From assembly GCF_001905845.1 (NCBI RefSeq), contig NZ_LIVZ01000021.1, forward strand, positions 1 through 64,000: 64,000 nt of DNA, read 5' to 3'. The translations under genes were made by a program, and so were the position numbers. This stretch comes from Streptomyces sp. TSRI0107. Lineage in GTDB: Bacteria; Actinomycetota; Actinomycetes; Streptomycetales; Streptomycetaceae. A model generated the notes under the pieces. The model was given only the letters and a program-made list of their open reading frames with translations. It was not told where the DNA came from and searched no databases. Of this stretch, positions 41,592 through 51,108 are shown piece by piece (the stretch's first letter is position 1; every line of letters begins with the position of its first letter).

Positions 41592-43202
41592 CTACACGTC
41601 ACCCGCGCGCCGCCCGCGCACGCGAACGGCGACCGCCCAGCCGAGACCGCCCACGGCGACCAGCACCAGGGCGAGCTCCGGCAGGACGCCGAACCGGGTG
41701 GCGGGGGTCTCGGACGAGCGCAGCGGCACCTCCTGGACCAGGGAGTCCGCGACGAACATGCCGCTCCTCTGGGAGATGGTGCCGTCCGGCAGGATGATCG
41801 CGCTGACGCCGCTGGTCACCGGCACGGTGACGGTCCGGCTGTGCTCGACCGCGCGGATCCGCGACATGGCGAGCTGCTGGTAGGTCATCTCGCTGCGGCC
41901 GAAGGTCGCGTTGTTGCTCGGCACGGAGATCATCTGGGCGCCGTGGGTGACGGTGTCCCGCACGGCCCAGTCGAAGGCCGCCTCGTAGCAGGTGGCGAGG
42001 CCGACCTTCGTGCCGTCGAGGGTGAACACGCCCGGCTCGGAGCCCCGGCTGAAGTCCTGGCGGACCATGCTGGTCCAGCTCTTGTTGATCATGTCGAGCA
42101 GCGAGCGCAGCGGCAGGTACTCGCCGAACGGCTGGATCTGCCGCTTGTCGTAGGTGTCGAGCGGGCCCTTCTCGGGGTCCCACAGGATCTGCTCGTTCAG
42201 CAGCCTGCCGTCGCGTTCCACGACACCGCCGACGGAGATGGGCGCACCGATCGCCTTGGCCGCGCGGTCGATGACCGTGCGGGCGTCGGGGTTGGCGAAG
42301 GGATCGATGTCGGAGGAGTTCTCCGGCCACAGCACGAAGTCGGGCCGGGCGACCTTGCCTGCCTTCACCTCGGCCGCGAGCCGCTCCGTCTCGCGCGCGT
42401 GGTAGTCGAGCACCGCGCGGCGCTGCTCGTTGAAACCGAGTCCCGCGCGGGGCACGTTCCCCTGGATCACGGCGACGGTGGCGGTGCCGGTCTGGGCCTC
42501 GTCGCTGACCAGCGGCAGGGCGGCCAGCGCCGCGAGGGGCGGCACCGCGAGGCTGAGCAGTGCCGTGATCGCGGCGGCCCGCGGTATCGCGCGGGTGCGG
42601 CGCGCCTCCACCGCGAGGCGGATCACCTCGTACAGTCCGAAGCCGCACAGGACGACCGCGAAACCGAGGACCGGGGTGCCGCCGACGGCGGCGAGCGGCA
42701 GGAAGACGCCGTCCGCCTGGCCGAAGGCGATCTTGCCCCAGGGGAAGCCGTGGAAGGGCACACGCGCGCGGGCCGCCTCCCCCGCGATCCACACCGCGGC
42801 CGCCCACACGGGCCACGCGGGCAGCCGGGACACCGCGGCGACGCCCGCGCCGACGAGGGCGACGAACAGTGCCTCGATGGCGACGAGCGCGAGCCAGGGG
42901 CCGGGGCCGACCTCCACGCCGGTCCACACCAGCAGCGGCAGCAGGAAGCCCAGGCCGAAGAGGTACCCGAGGCCGAGGCCCGCCTTCACACTGCGGCCGC
43001 GCAGCACCCACCCGAAGGCGGCGAAGGCCGGCAGGGCCAGCCACCACAGGATGCGGGGCGGGAAGCTGACGTAGAGCAGCACTCCGGAGAGCGCCGCAGT
43101 GGCGGCCGGGACGAGACGCAGGAGTCGCGCCCCGCGCTGGGCGGGTGCGGTCCGCGGCTGGACGTCGTCCGACTCGCCGACGGAGGTTGCGGTGACGGTC
43201 AC
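41592..43202 (-). CDS. lnt: Apolipoprotein N-acyltransferase
   Basis: The 536-residue protein has six to eight membrane helices and a C-terminal carbon-nitrogen hydrolase domain. The catalytic triad is visible: Glu294 (WPENSSD), Lys353 (TYDKRQIQPFGEYLP) and Cys405 (LATCYEAAFD). Lnt adds the third acyl chain to lipoprotein N-terminal cysteines. Streptomyces carry Lnt homologues although they are Gram-positive. The GTG start at 43202 fits the short cytoplasmic leader. No polyprenol-phosphate mannose synthase domain is fused, unlike the mycobacterial homologue. Confidence 0.9.
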   Translation of the reverse strand: MTVTATSVGESDDVQPRTAPAQRGARLLRLVPAATAALSGVLLYVSFPPRILWWLALPAFAAFGWVLRGRSVKAGLGLGYLFGLGFLLPLLVWTGVEVGPGPWLALVAIEALFVALVGAGVAAVSRLPAWPVWAAAVWIAGEAARARVPFHGFPWGKIAFGQADGVFLPLAAVGGTPVLGFAVVLCGFGLYEVIRLAVEARRTRAIPRAAAITALLSLAVPPLAALAALPLVSDEAQTGTATVAVIQGNVPRAGLGFNEQRRAVLDYHARETERLAAEVKAGKVARPDFVLWPENSSDIDPFANPDARTVIDRAAKAIGAPISVGGVVERDGRLLNEQILWDPEKGPLDTYDKRQIQPFGEYLPLRSLLDMINKSWTSMVRQDFSRGSEPGVFTLDGTKVGLATCYEAAFDWAVRDTVTHGAQMISVPSNNATFGRSEMTYQQLAMSRIRAVEHSRTVTVPVTSGVSAIILPDGTISQRSGMFVADSLVQEVPLRSSETPATRFGVLPELALVLVAVGGLGWAVAVRVRGRRAGDV

Positions 43203-43442
43203 TCCGGGAGTCTACGGCGGGTGACGAAGCCACCGACAGCGCGGTCGGAGGGGCCGGCGGTACCTGGCGCCCACCTCTGCAGCATCGTTTCCGCACCGGT
43301 CCTCGCTACTCATCCACAAACCGCCCATCAGCCGTTACCGTGAGCCGAAGCCTCGGGCCGTGCGGCCGTGTCCTGGACCGGCGGACGGGGCCCGTCACAG
43401 GTCGGGGGACCGGTTTCGGGGGGACGGGTGGGTTCCACGGGG

Positions 43443-44477
43443 ATGTCGTCTGCGGTCGGACCGGAAGCGGACGGCGACAGACGAAACGTTTCTGATGCGG
43501 CGGGCGTGATGGTGCTCGGCGCCTGTGCCGTCTGGTCGATGATCACGGCCGCGGTCCACGGCGGCCGGCCCGAGGGCATGCTGCTGGCGGTGCTCGCCGT
43601 GGCCGGCGGGTACGCCGCCGGGCGGATCTGCGGATCGCTGCTGCCGGTCGCCGCGCCCTGTGCCGGGGCTCTCGCCGGCCTCGGTCTGACCGTCGCCGCG
43701 CCGCGCCTCGTCCTGGGTCCGCAGCCCGGTGCCCCGCTCGGGCACGCCGGGGCGACCGCGGCGCTGCTCGCCCTGGCCGCCGGCGCCGCCTGCTGCGCGG
43801 CCTGGTCGGCCCGCCCCACCGCACTGCGGCTGGCGCTGCGCGCGCTGGCCGTGGGGATCGCGGTGACCGCCGCGGCCGTGGGCTCGGTCACGGGTGCCCT
43901 CGCCTGTACGGCGGTGCTGCTGGCCTCGCTCGCCGCCGGGCGGGTGCGGCACCGGGGGCTGGGCGTCGCCGGACTGGCACTGGCCGCGGTACTGCTGGTC
44001 GGAGTCGCCCTGGCGGTCGCGGGGCGCGTGCTGCCACCGGGACTGTCCGCGTCCCTGGAGGGCCCGCTGACCCGGCACCGGGTCGATCTGTGGCGGGACG
44101 CACTCGCCCTCGCCCGCGCGGACGCCGTGCTGGGGGCGGGGCCGGGGCGGTTCGGGGAGCTGAGCCAGGCCGTGGCCGGCTCGCCGCTGTCCGACGGCAA
44201 ACCGCACTCGGCGCCGTTGCAGCAAGCGGCCGAGCAGGGAGTGATCGGGGTGCTCCTGCTGGCGGCGGTGTTCGGCTGGATGCTCTACACGCTGTGGCGC
44301 ACCGCGCGGCCCACGCCGGTCGCGCTCACCGCGGGCGCCGCGCTGACGGCGCTCGTGGCGATCTCCGTGGTCGGCAACGCGCTCAGCTTCACCGCGGTGA
44401 CGGCGGGAGCGGGCCTGCTGGCGGGGCTGGCGACGGCACGCACCCCGCTCGGGGAGCCGTCGCGGCCGGGAGAGTGA
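43443..44477 (+). CDS. O-antigen-ligase-like polytopic membrane protein
   Basis: About 344 residues, with some ten helices and the Wzy/WaaL-like loop RVDLWRDALALARADAVLGAGPGRFGELS, where LGAGPG and the conserved Arg/Asp spacing match the O-antigen ligase family. Such proteins join glycans to carriers outside the membrane. No sugar cluster is adjacent, so the role is unassigned. Several in-frame starts exist (43368 GTG, 43428 GTG, 43443 ATG); 43443 was chosen after GGGG. Confidence 0.72.
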   Translation: MSSAVGPEADGDRRNVSDAAGVMVLGACAVWSMITAAVHGGRPEGMLLAVLAVAGGYAAGRICGSLLPVAAPCAGALAGLGLTVAAPRLVLGPQPGAPLGHAGATAALLALAAGAACCAAWSARPTALRLALRALAVGIAVTAAAVGSVTGALACTAVLLASLAAGRVRHRGLGVAGLALAAVLLVGVALAVAGRVLPPGLSASLEGPLTRHRVDLWRDALALARADAVLGAGPGRFGELSQAVAGSPLSDGKPHSAPLQQAAEQGVIGVLLLAAVFGWMLYTLWRTARPTPVALTAGAALTALVAISVVGNALSFTAVTAGAGLLAGLATARTPLGEPSRPGE

Positions 44478-45337
44478 GCGGACCGCGCGGAAACGCGGAT
44501 GGCGGCACCGGGCGGAGAGCGAACGCACCGCGCGGAAGAGCCGATGGCGGCGCCGGGGCTCCGGGACCGGACCCGGCCGAGCTGTGGCCGCACCATGCGG
44601 GGCCACGTCACGGCGCCGCGGCTGCGGGACCGGACCCAGCCAAGCTGTGGCGCACCACGCAGAAGCGCCGCCCGGTGGAGCCGCCGCCACACCGCGCGGG
44701 ACCGCGCCACGGCTCCGGGCGTCCGGGACCGGACCCAGCCGAACCGTCGCCGCACCACGCGGGACCACGCCACTGCGCCGGGACTCCGGGACCGGACCCA
44801 GCCCAACTGTGGCGCACCGCGCCGGGCCGCGCCGCTCGGCGAAACCGCAGCCACACCGCCCGAGACCGCGCCGCCCGGCGAAGCCGTCGACGCGCCACGC
44901 GGAACCACGCCACGGCGCCAGGGCTCCGGGCCGGACCAGCCCAGCTGTGACGCACCACGCCGGGCCGCGCCGCCCGACAAGCCGTCACCGCACGGCGCGA
45001 GACCACGCCACGGCGCCGGGACTCCGGGACCGGACCCAGCCCAACTGTGGCGCACCGCGCCGGGCCGCGCCGCTCGGCGAAGCCGTCGACGCACCACGCG
45101 GAACCACGCCACGGCGCCGGGGCTCCGGGACCGGACCCAGCCCAGCTGTGGCGCACCACGCGGAAAGCACGCGGCCCGGCGGAGCCGTGGCCACAGCGCC
45201 CGAGACCCCGCCGCCCGGCGAAGCCGTCGACGCACCACGCGGGACCACGTCACGGCGCCAGGGCTCCGGGCCGGACCCAGTCGAACCGTGGCCACGCCGC
45301 GCCCCCGACAAAACCGGCACCGTAGGTGACGCCGACG
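44478..45337. other. Gap of 860 bp filled by a nested G+C-rich repeat array
   Basis: The gap lies between the convergent O-antigen-ligase-like and PH-like genes. Nearly all of it is the repeat array described at 44549-45325. Stop-free frames exist on both strands, but the frame drifts between units, the predicted proteins are Arg/Pro-rich and no ribosome site is clear, so I do not call a gene. Confidence 0.7.
44549..45325. repeat. Nested tandem repeat array, eight core units
   Basis: Eight copies of a core of about 63 bp, each beginning GGCGCC (or a variant) followed by GGGGCTCCGGGACCGGACCC, start at 44549, 44612, 44711, 44774, 44914, 45012, 45113 and 45254. Spacings are 63, 99, 63, 140, 98, 101 and 141 bp. 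The longer units contain one or two copies of an inner segment of about 38 bp (for example GCCGCTCGGCGAAGCCGTCG with flanks). Three spacings are not multiples of three, which argues against a conserved protein frame. Confidence 0.82.
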
Positions 45338-45883
45338 TCAGCGCGTCGTCTCCGGCGCGCTGGGCAGGAGCCGGTTCCGGATCACCCGTACCGCCGATTC
45401 CGCGTCGTCCACGGTGATCGTGAAGGTGTGGCCGTCCCACAGTCGCAGGACCAGGCCCTCGCCCCGGCGTACGACGACGGCGGTGCCCTTCTCGGGGCGC
45501 CAGCGGTAGCCCCATCCGCCCCAGTGACGCGGTGTGACCAGCGGAGCGAAGTCCGCGCCGGCGACCTGTGAGAGGGGGATGCGGCGGCGCGGCACGCCGA
45601 TGTGGCCGCAGCGGATCTCCAGGCACTCCGCGTCCACCCGCAGCGCGACGTGTACGAAGGCGAGGGTGCCGAACAGGACCAGCAGGCCCGCCGCGATGCA
45701 GCCGACGACCGACATGACCAGCGGGACGATGCCGCCCGTCCACGCGGAGTCGATGGCCAGCCCGATGCCGAGCGCCATGCAGGCGGCACCGAAGAGCGCC
45801 AGCAGCCACTGGAACCGGTTGGTGGCCCGACCGGTCCAGACATCGGCGTCAGGGGCGCTCTCGGGGCGGGGGTGGTCCCTCAT
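45338..45883 (-). CDS. Two-helix membrane protein with a PH-like domain
   Basis: The 181-residue protein has two membrane helices (about 25-48 and 52-78) followed by a cytoplasmic domain with bacterial PH-like features (IPLSQVAGADFAPL, KGTAVVVRRGEGLVLRLWDGHTFTITVDD). Small actinobacterial membrane proteins of this layout are common and uncharacterised. ATG 45883 starts just after the racemase gene region on the same strand. Confidence 0.72.
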   Translation of the reverse strand: MRDHPRPESAPDADVWTGRATNRFQWLLALFGAACMALGIGLAIDSAWTGGIVPLVMSVVGCIAAGLLVLFGTLAFVHVALRVDAECLEIRCGHIGVPRRRIPLSQVAGADFAPLVTPRHWGGWGYRWRPEKGTAVVVRRGEGLVLRLWDGHTFTITVDDAESAVRVIRNRLLPSAPETTR

Positions 45884-45976
45884 GCTTCGAGGTTACTCAG
45901 CTTTCGCTGCGCGGGTAGCCCGTCGCACAGCGTGACTGGGCCGGTCGGGCGTCCAGGGCCCTGGCACCGGGAGTGG

Positions 45977-46777
45977 TCAGCGCGGGTCGGCCACCGGGGC
46001 GGGGACGTCCGAGGTCAGCAGACGGCCTTCCGCATAGGCCAGCGCCGGCGCGGGCAGCGCGCCCTCGCGTCCGCTCAGCAGCACCGTGACCTCGCCGTGC
46101 GACGCGGCCTCGGGCCGGGCGTCGGCGCCGATCCGGCGCAGGGCCTGCGCGGCCACGGCGCCGGCCGAGCCGTGCAGGGCCAGCGGCGGACGGCCCGGGC
46201 GCTGCACGGCGGCACGGATGCGTTCGGCGACCAGTTCGTAATGGGTGCAGCCCAGGACCACGGTCGTTACATCGTTGGGCGTCAGCTCGGCCGCCGCGGC
46301 GACGGCGGCGTCGATCGCCGCCTCGTCCGCGTGCTCCACGGCTTCGGCGAGGCCCCAGCACGGCACCTCGGTGACCGGCACGCCCGCGGCGAAGTCCCGG
46401 ATGAGTCCCCGCTGGTAGGGGCTGCCGGTGGTGGCGGGCGTGGCCCAGATGGCGACGTGCCCGCCGCCGGCCGCCGCGGGCTTGATCGCCGGGACGGTGC
46501 CGATCACCGGCAGGGCGGGCTCCAGGAGGGCGCGCAGCGTGGGCAGGGCGTGCACGGTGGCGGTGTTGCAGCCGACGATGAGGGCGTCGGGGCGGTGCTC
46601 GGCGGCGGCCTCGGCGACGGCCACGGCCCGCGCGGTGAGGTCCTCCGCCGTACGCGGGCCCCAGGGCATGCCGTCCGGGTCGAGGGAGAGCACCAGATCT
46701 GCGTCGGGGCGAAGGCGCCGTACCGCGGCGGTGGCCGCCAGCAGCCCGATTCCTGAATCCATGAGCGCGATCTTCAC
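45977..46777 (-). CDS. Aspartate/glutamate racemase-superfamily protein
   Basis: The 266-residue protein has the two catalytic cysteines of the superfamily, Cys70 (VGCNTAT) and Cys177 (LGCTHYE), and the N-terminal MDSGIGLL loop. It resembles glutamate racemase, which makes D-glutamate for peptidoglycan. The sequence is divergent (WGPRTAEDL instead of the usual PYG loop), so a different amino-acid substrate is possible. The GTG start at 46777 gives the family N-terminus; it is divergent from the glycosyltransferase gene. Confidence 0.82.
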   Translation of the reverse strand: MKIALMDSGIGLLAATAAVRRLRPDADLVLSLDPDGMPWGPRTAEDLTARAVAVAEAAAEHRPDALIVGCNTATVHALPTLRALLEPALPVIGTVPAIKPAAAGGGHVAIWATPATTGSPYQRGLIRDFAAGVPVTEVPCWGLAEAVEHADEAAIDAAVAAAAELTPNDVTTVVLGCTHYELVAERIRAAVQRPGRPPLALHGSAGAVAAQALRRIGADARPEAASHGEVTVLLSGREGALPAPALAYAEGRLLTSDVPAPVADPR

Positions 46778-46834
46778 CCGGCCACGATAGTCGATGTGCC
46801 TTGCGGGCCCTCCCCCGTGGGGCAGACTGCGTGG

Positions 46835-48010
46835 GTGAGCGCCCTCGCATGGACTGCCGCCGGATCCCTGGCCGCCTGGCTGTGGCTGCTGCTCGGCCAG
46901 GGGTTCTTCTGGCGCACGGACGTCAGGATGCCGCCCCGCCGCGATCCCGGCGACTGGCCGCCCGTGTGTGTGGTCGTACCGGCCCGTGACGAGGCCGCGG
47001 TGCTGCCGGTGAGCCTGCCGTCGCTGCTGGCGCAGGACTATCCGGGGCGGGCGGAGGTCTTCCTCGTCGACGACGGCAGCACGGACGGCACCGGGGAGCT
47101 GGCGCGGGAGCTGTCCCGGCGGCTGGGCGGGCTGCCGCTGACCGTGGTCTCGCCGGGCGAGCCGCCGGCGGGCTGGACCGGCAAGCTGTGGGCGGTGCGG
47201 CACGGCATCGGTGAGGCACGCGCGCGTGGACCCGAGTACCTGCTGCTGACGGACGCCGACATCGCGCACGCGCCGGACAGTCTGCGCACGCTGGTGGCGG
47301 CGGCCCGCACCGGGGGCTTCGACGTGGTCTCGCAGATGGCCCGGCTGCGGGTGGAGAGCCTGTGGGAGCGTCTGGTCGTGCCGGCGTTCGTCTACTTCTT
47401 CGCGCAGCTGTACCCGTTCCGCCGGATCGGCCGGCGGGGCGCGCGGACGGCGGCCGCCGCGGGCGGCTGTGTCCTGCTGCGGAGCGAGGCCGCCGAGCGG
47501 GCGCGGATCCCGGACTCGATCCGTCACGCCGTGATCGACGACGTGGCCCTCGCGCGGGCCGTGCGCGGCAGCGGCGGGCACATCTGGCTGGGCCTGGCGG
47601 AGCGGGTGGACAGCGTGCGCCCGTATCCCCGGCTGCACGATCTGTGGCGGATGGTCTCGCGCAGTGCCTACGCCCAGCTGCGCCACAACCCGCTGCTGCT
47701 GCTCGGTACGGTCGCCGGGCTGGCCCTCGTCTATCTGGTGCCGCCGGCGGCCGTGACGGCCGGGGCCGTCGTGGGTGATACGGCGGCGGCTGTGCTCGGG
47801 GGCTTGGCGTGGCTGGTGATGGCGGGGACGTATCTGCCGATGCTCCGTTACTACCGGCAGCCGTGGTGGCTCGCTCCGCTGCTGCCGTTCACCGCGTTCC
47901 TCTATCTGCCTATGACGGTCGATTCCGCCGTGCAGCACTACCGGGGGCGGGGCGCGGCCTGGAAGGGCCGCACCTACGCGCGTCCGGACGCCGTCCCCGA
48001 CGAGAGCTGA
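46835..48010 (+). CDS. GT2 glycosyltransferase, HpnB-like membrane protein
   Basis: The 391-residue protein has an N-terminal anchor helix, a GT-A domain (VVPARDEAAVLPVSLPSLLAQDYPG, VDDGSTDGT, LTDADIAHAP as metal-binding DxD, then EPPAGWTGKLWAVRHG) and two or three C-terminal helices. The layout matches hopene-associated HpnB-type transferases, though no hopanoid genes are adjacent. GTG 46835 was chosen (MSALAWTAAG) at the start of the anchor helix. Confidence 0.82.
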   Translation: MSALAWTAAGSLAAWLWLLLGQGFFWRTDVRMPPRRDPGDWPPVCVVVPARDEAAVLPVSLPSLLAQDYPGRAEVFLVDDGSTDGTGELARELSRRLGGLPLTVVSPGEPPAGWTGKLWAVRHGIGEARARGPEYLLLTDADIAHAPDSLRTLVAAARTGGFDVVSQMARLRVESLWERLVVPAFVYFFAQLYPFRRIGRRGARTAAAAGGCVLLRSEAAERARIPDSIRHAVIDDVALARAVRGSGGHIWLGLAERVDSVRPYPRLHDLWRMVSRSAYAQLRHNPLLLLGTVAGLALVYLVPPAAVTAGAVVGDTAAAVLGGLAWLVMAGTYLPMLRYYRQPWWLAPLLPFTAFLYLPMTVDSAVQHYRGRGAAWKGRTYARPDAVPDES

Positions 48011-49303
48011 TCACTTCCGTCCGGGGGTCCAGTTCATGCCCCACCCGTAGGCGTGGTCGACGGTCCGCTGCGGGCTCACGCCGCGCTCGGGGATCAGGTA
48101 GCGGGCCTCACGCTGGACGATCAGGTCGCCGCCGGTGTTGGTGATCAGGGCCAGCGCGCACACCGGGGAGGGGACCGTGCACTCGTCCAGGGAGAAGTCG
48201 ACGGCGGCGCCGTGCTGCGGCTGGAGGGTGACCGTGGCGTGCAGGTCGGCGAAGGAGCGGGCGCCCTCGTAGATGGTGACGAAGACGAGGATGCGCCGGA
48301 AGGCGTCCTTGTAGTCGAGGTTGACGGTCAGGTTCTCGCCGGTCGCCACGGCACCGGTGCGGTCGTCGCCGTCGAGGTGGATGTACGGCGGGTGGTGCAG
48401 CGAGCCGAAGGCGTTGCCGAGGGCCTGGACGACGCCCTTGCTGCCGTCGGCGAGTTCGTACAGGGCGCACAGGTCGAGGTCGAGGTCGGAGTGCATGGCG
48501 ACGGCCCTGCCGAGCTTGCTGCCCCAGCCGGAGAACTGCTTGCGCACCTCCCAGTTGAGGTTCACCCGCAGGGCGCCCGAGGTGCCGCCCTGCTTGGTCA
48601 GCGACACGGTGGGGGCGGCCTTGGTCAGCGTGACCTTGGTGAGCCGTACGGGCGCGGCGGGCGGCGCGGCCGGCGGGGGCGGGGTGACCGGTGCGGTCGC
48701 CGGCGGGGTCCGGACCGGCGCGGCGGGCGGGGTGCGGACCGGGGAGGCCGGCGGGGTGGCGTGCTGCGGTTCGTCGACGGTGATGCCGAAGTCGGTGGCC
48801 AGTCCTTCCAGGCCGCTGCTGTAGCCCTGGCCGACCGCGCGGAACTTCCAGGCGCCCTGGCGGCGGTAGAACTCGCCGAGGACGAAGGCCGTCTCGACGG
48901 ACGCGCCGGTGCTGTCGAAGCGGGCGACCACGGTGCCCTGGCTGGCGTCCTTGACCTCGATGTACAGGCCAGGCACCTGGCCGAAGGCGCCGCCGTCGGC
49001 GGAGGCGGCGAGCACCACCGTCTCCACGGCGCTCTCCACGCGCGTGAGGTCGACGAGCAGCGTGTCGGTCACCATGCCGCCGGTGTCCCGCTTGCCCTCG
49101 TGGCGAACAGCGCCGGAGGTGTGCGCGGGCTGGTTGTAGAAGACGAGGTCGCTGTCGGAGCGGACCTTGCCGCCGGCCAGCAGCAGCGCCGAGGCGTCCG
49201 CGTCGGGGACGCCGGGTCCGCCGCGCCAGCCGACCTCGACCCGCAGCGCGGCCGTCGGCACCGGCGTATTCGATCCTTTCGGCATGGACATGTCCGCCCC
49301 CAT
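48011..49303 (-). CDS. TerD-family protein with two TerD domains
   Basis: The 430-residue protein carries a first TerD domain (about 5-190, MSMPKGSNTPVP then DSDLVFYNQPAH), a Pro/Ala-rich linker with repeated (S/A)PVRTPPA, and a second TerD domain (about 240-430, DLDLCALYELADGSKG and DDRTGA) with calcium-site acidic loops. TerD proteins bind calcium and act in tellurite and stress responses, and Streptomyces have many paralogues. ATG 49303 was chosen; ATG 49291 (MSMPKGSN) is equally plausible. The TerB gene is 28 kb away, so this is not an operon. Confidence 0.88.
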   Translation of the reverse strand: MGADMSMPKGSNTPVPTAALRVEVGWRGGPGVPDADASALLLAGGKVRSDSDLVFYNQPAHTSGAVRHEGKRDTGGMVTDTLLVDLTRVESAVETVVLAASADGGAFGQVPGLYIEVKDASQGTVVARFDSTGASVETAFVLGEFYRRQGAWKFRAVGQGYSSGLEGLATDFGITVDEPQHATPPASPVRTPPAAPVRTPPATAPVTPPPPAAPPAAPVRLTKVTLTKAAPTVSLTKQGGTSGALRVNLNWEVRKQFSGWGSKLGRAVAMHSDLDLDLCALYELADGSKGVVQALGNAFGSLHHPPYIHLDGDDRTGAVATGENLTVNLDYKDAFRRILVFVTIYEGARSFADLHATVTLQPQHGAAVDFSLDECTVPSPVCALALITNTGGDLIVQREARYLIPERGVSPQRTVDHAYGWGMNWTPGRK

Positions 49304-49589
49304 CACGCGTTCTTCCGGGATCTCTGCGGACCCCAACCTATTGCCCCGGACAGAGAACTCCCATGGCCCGTGCCGGATGTCCGGCGAACCTCTTTCGGAG
49401 TCGTACGAAGATCAGAGGCCAACCGCCGGTAACCCGCCCGGAACTGAGCCTTTACACGATCCGAACGCCGCGCGGTGCCCCTTTTTCCCATGTTCGCTCG
49501 CATTGGGGATCCGGCGTCACCGCAGACACGGAAAACAACCCCATTATCGGTCTCCCCAACCAGCACATCGTGGGCTTAACTTATGTGCC

Positions 49590-50027
49590 ATGACCTCCCC
49601 CCGCTCCACTTATGGTGGCGGCTACTACTCCGCCTCCTTCCCGGACACCCCGATCTACGACTCCCTCGTCGCCGAGCGGGGCACCCCGCAGATCGCCCCG
49701 ATCCGGGTCCCCGCCGCTTACGACACGCCGGGCAGCTCGCTGCCCGCCCTGCCGGCGGCGCTCCCCGCCCTGCCGGCGGCCCCGTCCCAGCCCTCCTACG
49801 GCTACCCGCAGACGCCGCAGCCCGCCCCGCTGCACGCGGCGCCGACGGCGTACATCCCCCAGCAGGCCTCGGCGCCGCGCGGCTACCCGGGGCCGCAGGT
49901 GCCCCAGCAGCCCCGCCCGGCCGCCGCGCCCGGCATGGGCTACGAGGCGATGCGCCCCGCGGCGCCGCGCCCGGCGCCCGCCCCTTACCAGGATCCGTAC
50001 AACCAGCAGCAGTACCGCGGCTACTGA
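49590..50027 (+). CDS. Small Pro/Ala/Tyr-rich protein (DUF6643-like)
   Basis: The 145-residue protein starts MTSPRSTYGGGYYSASFPDTP, a conserved Streptomyces N-terminus, and is otherwise low-complexity with proline, alanine and glutamine, ending DPYNQQQYRGY. No enzyme motif or membrane helix is seen; disorder is likely. The ATG at 49590 lies in a comparatively A+T-rich leader (49440-49590). Function unknown. Confidence 0.75.
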   Translation: MTSPRSTYGGGYYSASFPDTPIYDSLVAERGTPQIAPIRVPAAYDTPGSSLPALPAALPALPAAPSQPSYGYPQTPQPAPLHAAPTAYIPQQASAPRGYPGPQVPQQPRPAAAPGMGYEAMRPAAPRPAPAPYQDPYNQQQYRGY

Positions 50028-50069
50028 TCGACTCCCCGGGCTGTCGGTGCCACCTGGCACGATGGCCCC

Positions 50070-50894
50070 ATGGGGAACGCGGAACTGCAATCGATCCATG
50101 TCCATCCGGTCAAGGCGTTCCGGAGCCTGTCGCTCCGGGAAGCCGTCGTGGAGCCCTGGGGGCTGGCCGGAGACCGACGCTGGGTGCTGATCGACGACGG
50201 GGGAAAGGTCGTCACGCAACGCCAGCAACCGCGCCTCGCGCTGGCCGCCGCCGAGCTTCTGCCCGGCGGCGGCCTTCGGCTCTCCGCGCCCGGCCTCGAC
50301 CCGCTGACGGTGTCCGTGCCGGAGCCGATCGGCACGGTGACGCTGGAGATCTTCCGGGACAAGGTGGACGGCGTCCCGGCCGACCCCGCCGCGCACGCCT
50401 GGTGCAGCGCCCACCTGGGCATCGACGTCCGTCTCGTGTACATGGACGACCCCGCCACCCGCCGCCCCGTCGACCCGGAGTACGCGCTGCCCGGCGAGAC
50501 GGTCAGCTTCGCCGACGGTTACCCGCTGCTGCTCACCTCGTCGGCCTCCCTCGACGCCCTCAACTCCCTGATCGCGCGGGGCGACCGGCCCGAGGAGGGC
50601 CCCCTGCCGATGAACCGCTTCCGGCCGAACCTGGTCGTGGCGGGCACCGCGCCGTGGGCGGAGGACGGCTGGTCCCGACTCGCCGTCGGGGACGTCGAGT
50701 TCCGTGTCGCCAAGCCCTGCGGGCGGTGTGTGGTGACGACGACCGACCAGACGAGCGCGGAGCGCGGCAGAGAGCCCCTGCTCACCCTGGGCCGGCATCG
50801 CCGTATCGGCGGCAAGCTGGTCTTCGGCCAGAATCTGGTGCCTCTCTCCACCGGCGCGATCCGGGTCGGCGACCCGGTGCGGATCCTCGCGTAG
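50070..50894 (+). CDS. MOSC-domain protein with N-terminal beta-barrel
   Basis: The 274-residue protein has the MOSC N-terminal barrel (IHVHPVKAFRSLSL, GDRRWVLIDDGGKVVTQRQ) and the MOSC domain with FRPNLVV and the conserved cysteine region AKPCGRCVVTTTDQ. This architecture is that of mARC/YcbX-type molybdenum enzymes, which reduce N-hydroxylated compounds, and the second cysteine in PCGRC is the likely molybdenum ligand. It follows the DUF6643-like gene by 42 bp. Confidence 0.87.
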   Translation: MGNAELQSIHVHPVKAFRSLSLREAVVEPWGLAGDRRWVLIDDGGKVVTQRQQPRLALAAAELLPGGGLRLSAPGLDPLTVSVPEPIGTVTLEIFRDKVDGVPADPAAHAWCSAHLGIDVRLVYMDDPATRRPVDPEYALPGETVSFADGYPLLLTSSASLDALNSLIARGDRPEEGPLPMNRFRPNLVVAGTAPWAEDGWSRLAVGDVEFRVAKPCGRCVVTTTDQTSAERGREPLLTLGRHRRIGGKLVFGQNLVPLSTGAIRVGDPVRILA

Positions 50895-51108
50895 TCCCGG
50901 CCGTCGCGCCCGCGGGACGCCGCCGGGGGGCAGAGAGATCCCGCCATGTCGGCAAGGCGCGGGAACCACGGTGCGCGGCCCGTACGTTGGGGTGTGGTGA
51001 GAAGTTCGTGAGGGACCCCGGTCGCCGGTGAGGTCGACGCTCTCCATGACCGGTCTCTCGCATGGACGGCTCCGCCGGGGGGACCACGGAGCTGGAAGGG
51101 GGTGCGGG

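Noticed and set aside
44549..45325. CRISPR array
   Set aside because: Units are imperfect, without unique spacers of constant size, and no cas genes are present.
44285..45329. Long open frames on both strands through the repeat array
   Set aside because: Proteins would be Arg/Pro/Gly-rich repeats. Unit spacings of 140, 98 and 101 bp break the frame pattern, and no ribosome site or family is seen.
45977..47938. 653-codon open frame extending the racemase gene
   Set aside because: The extension is antisense to the glycosyltransferase gene. The racemase starts at the GTG at 46777.
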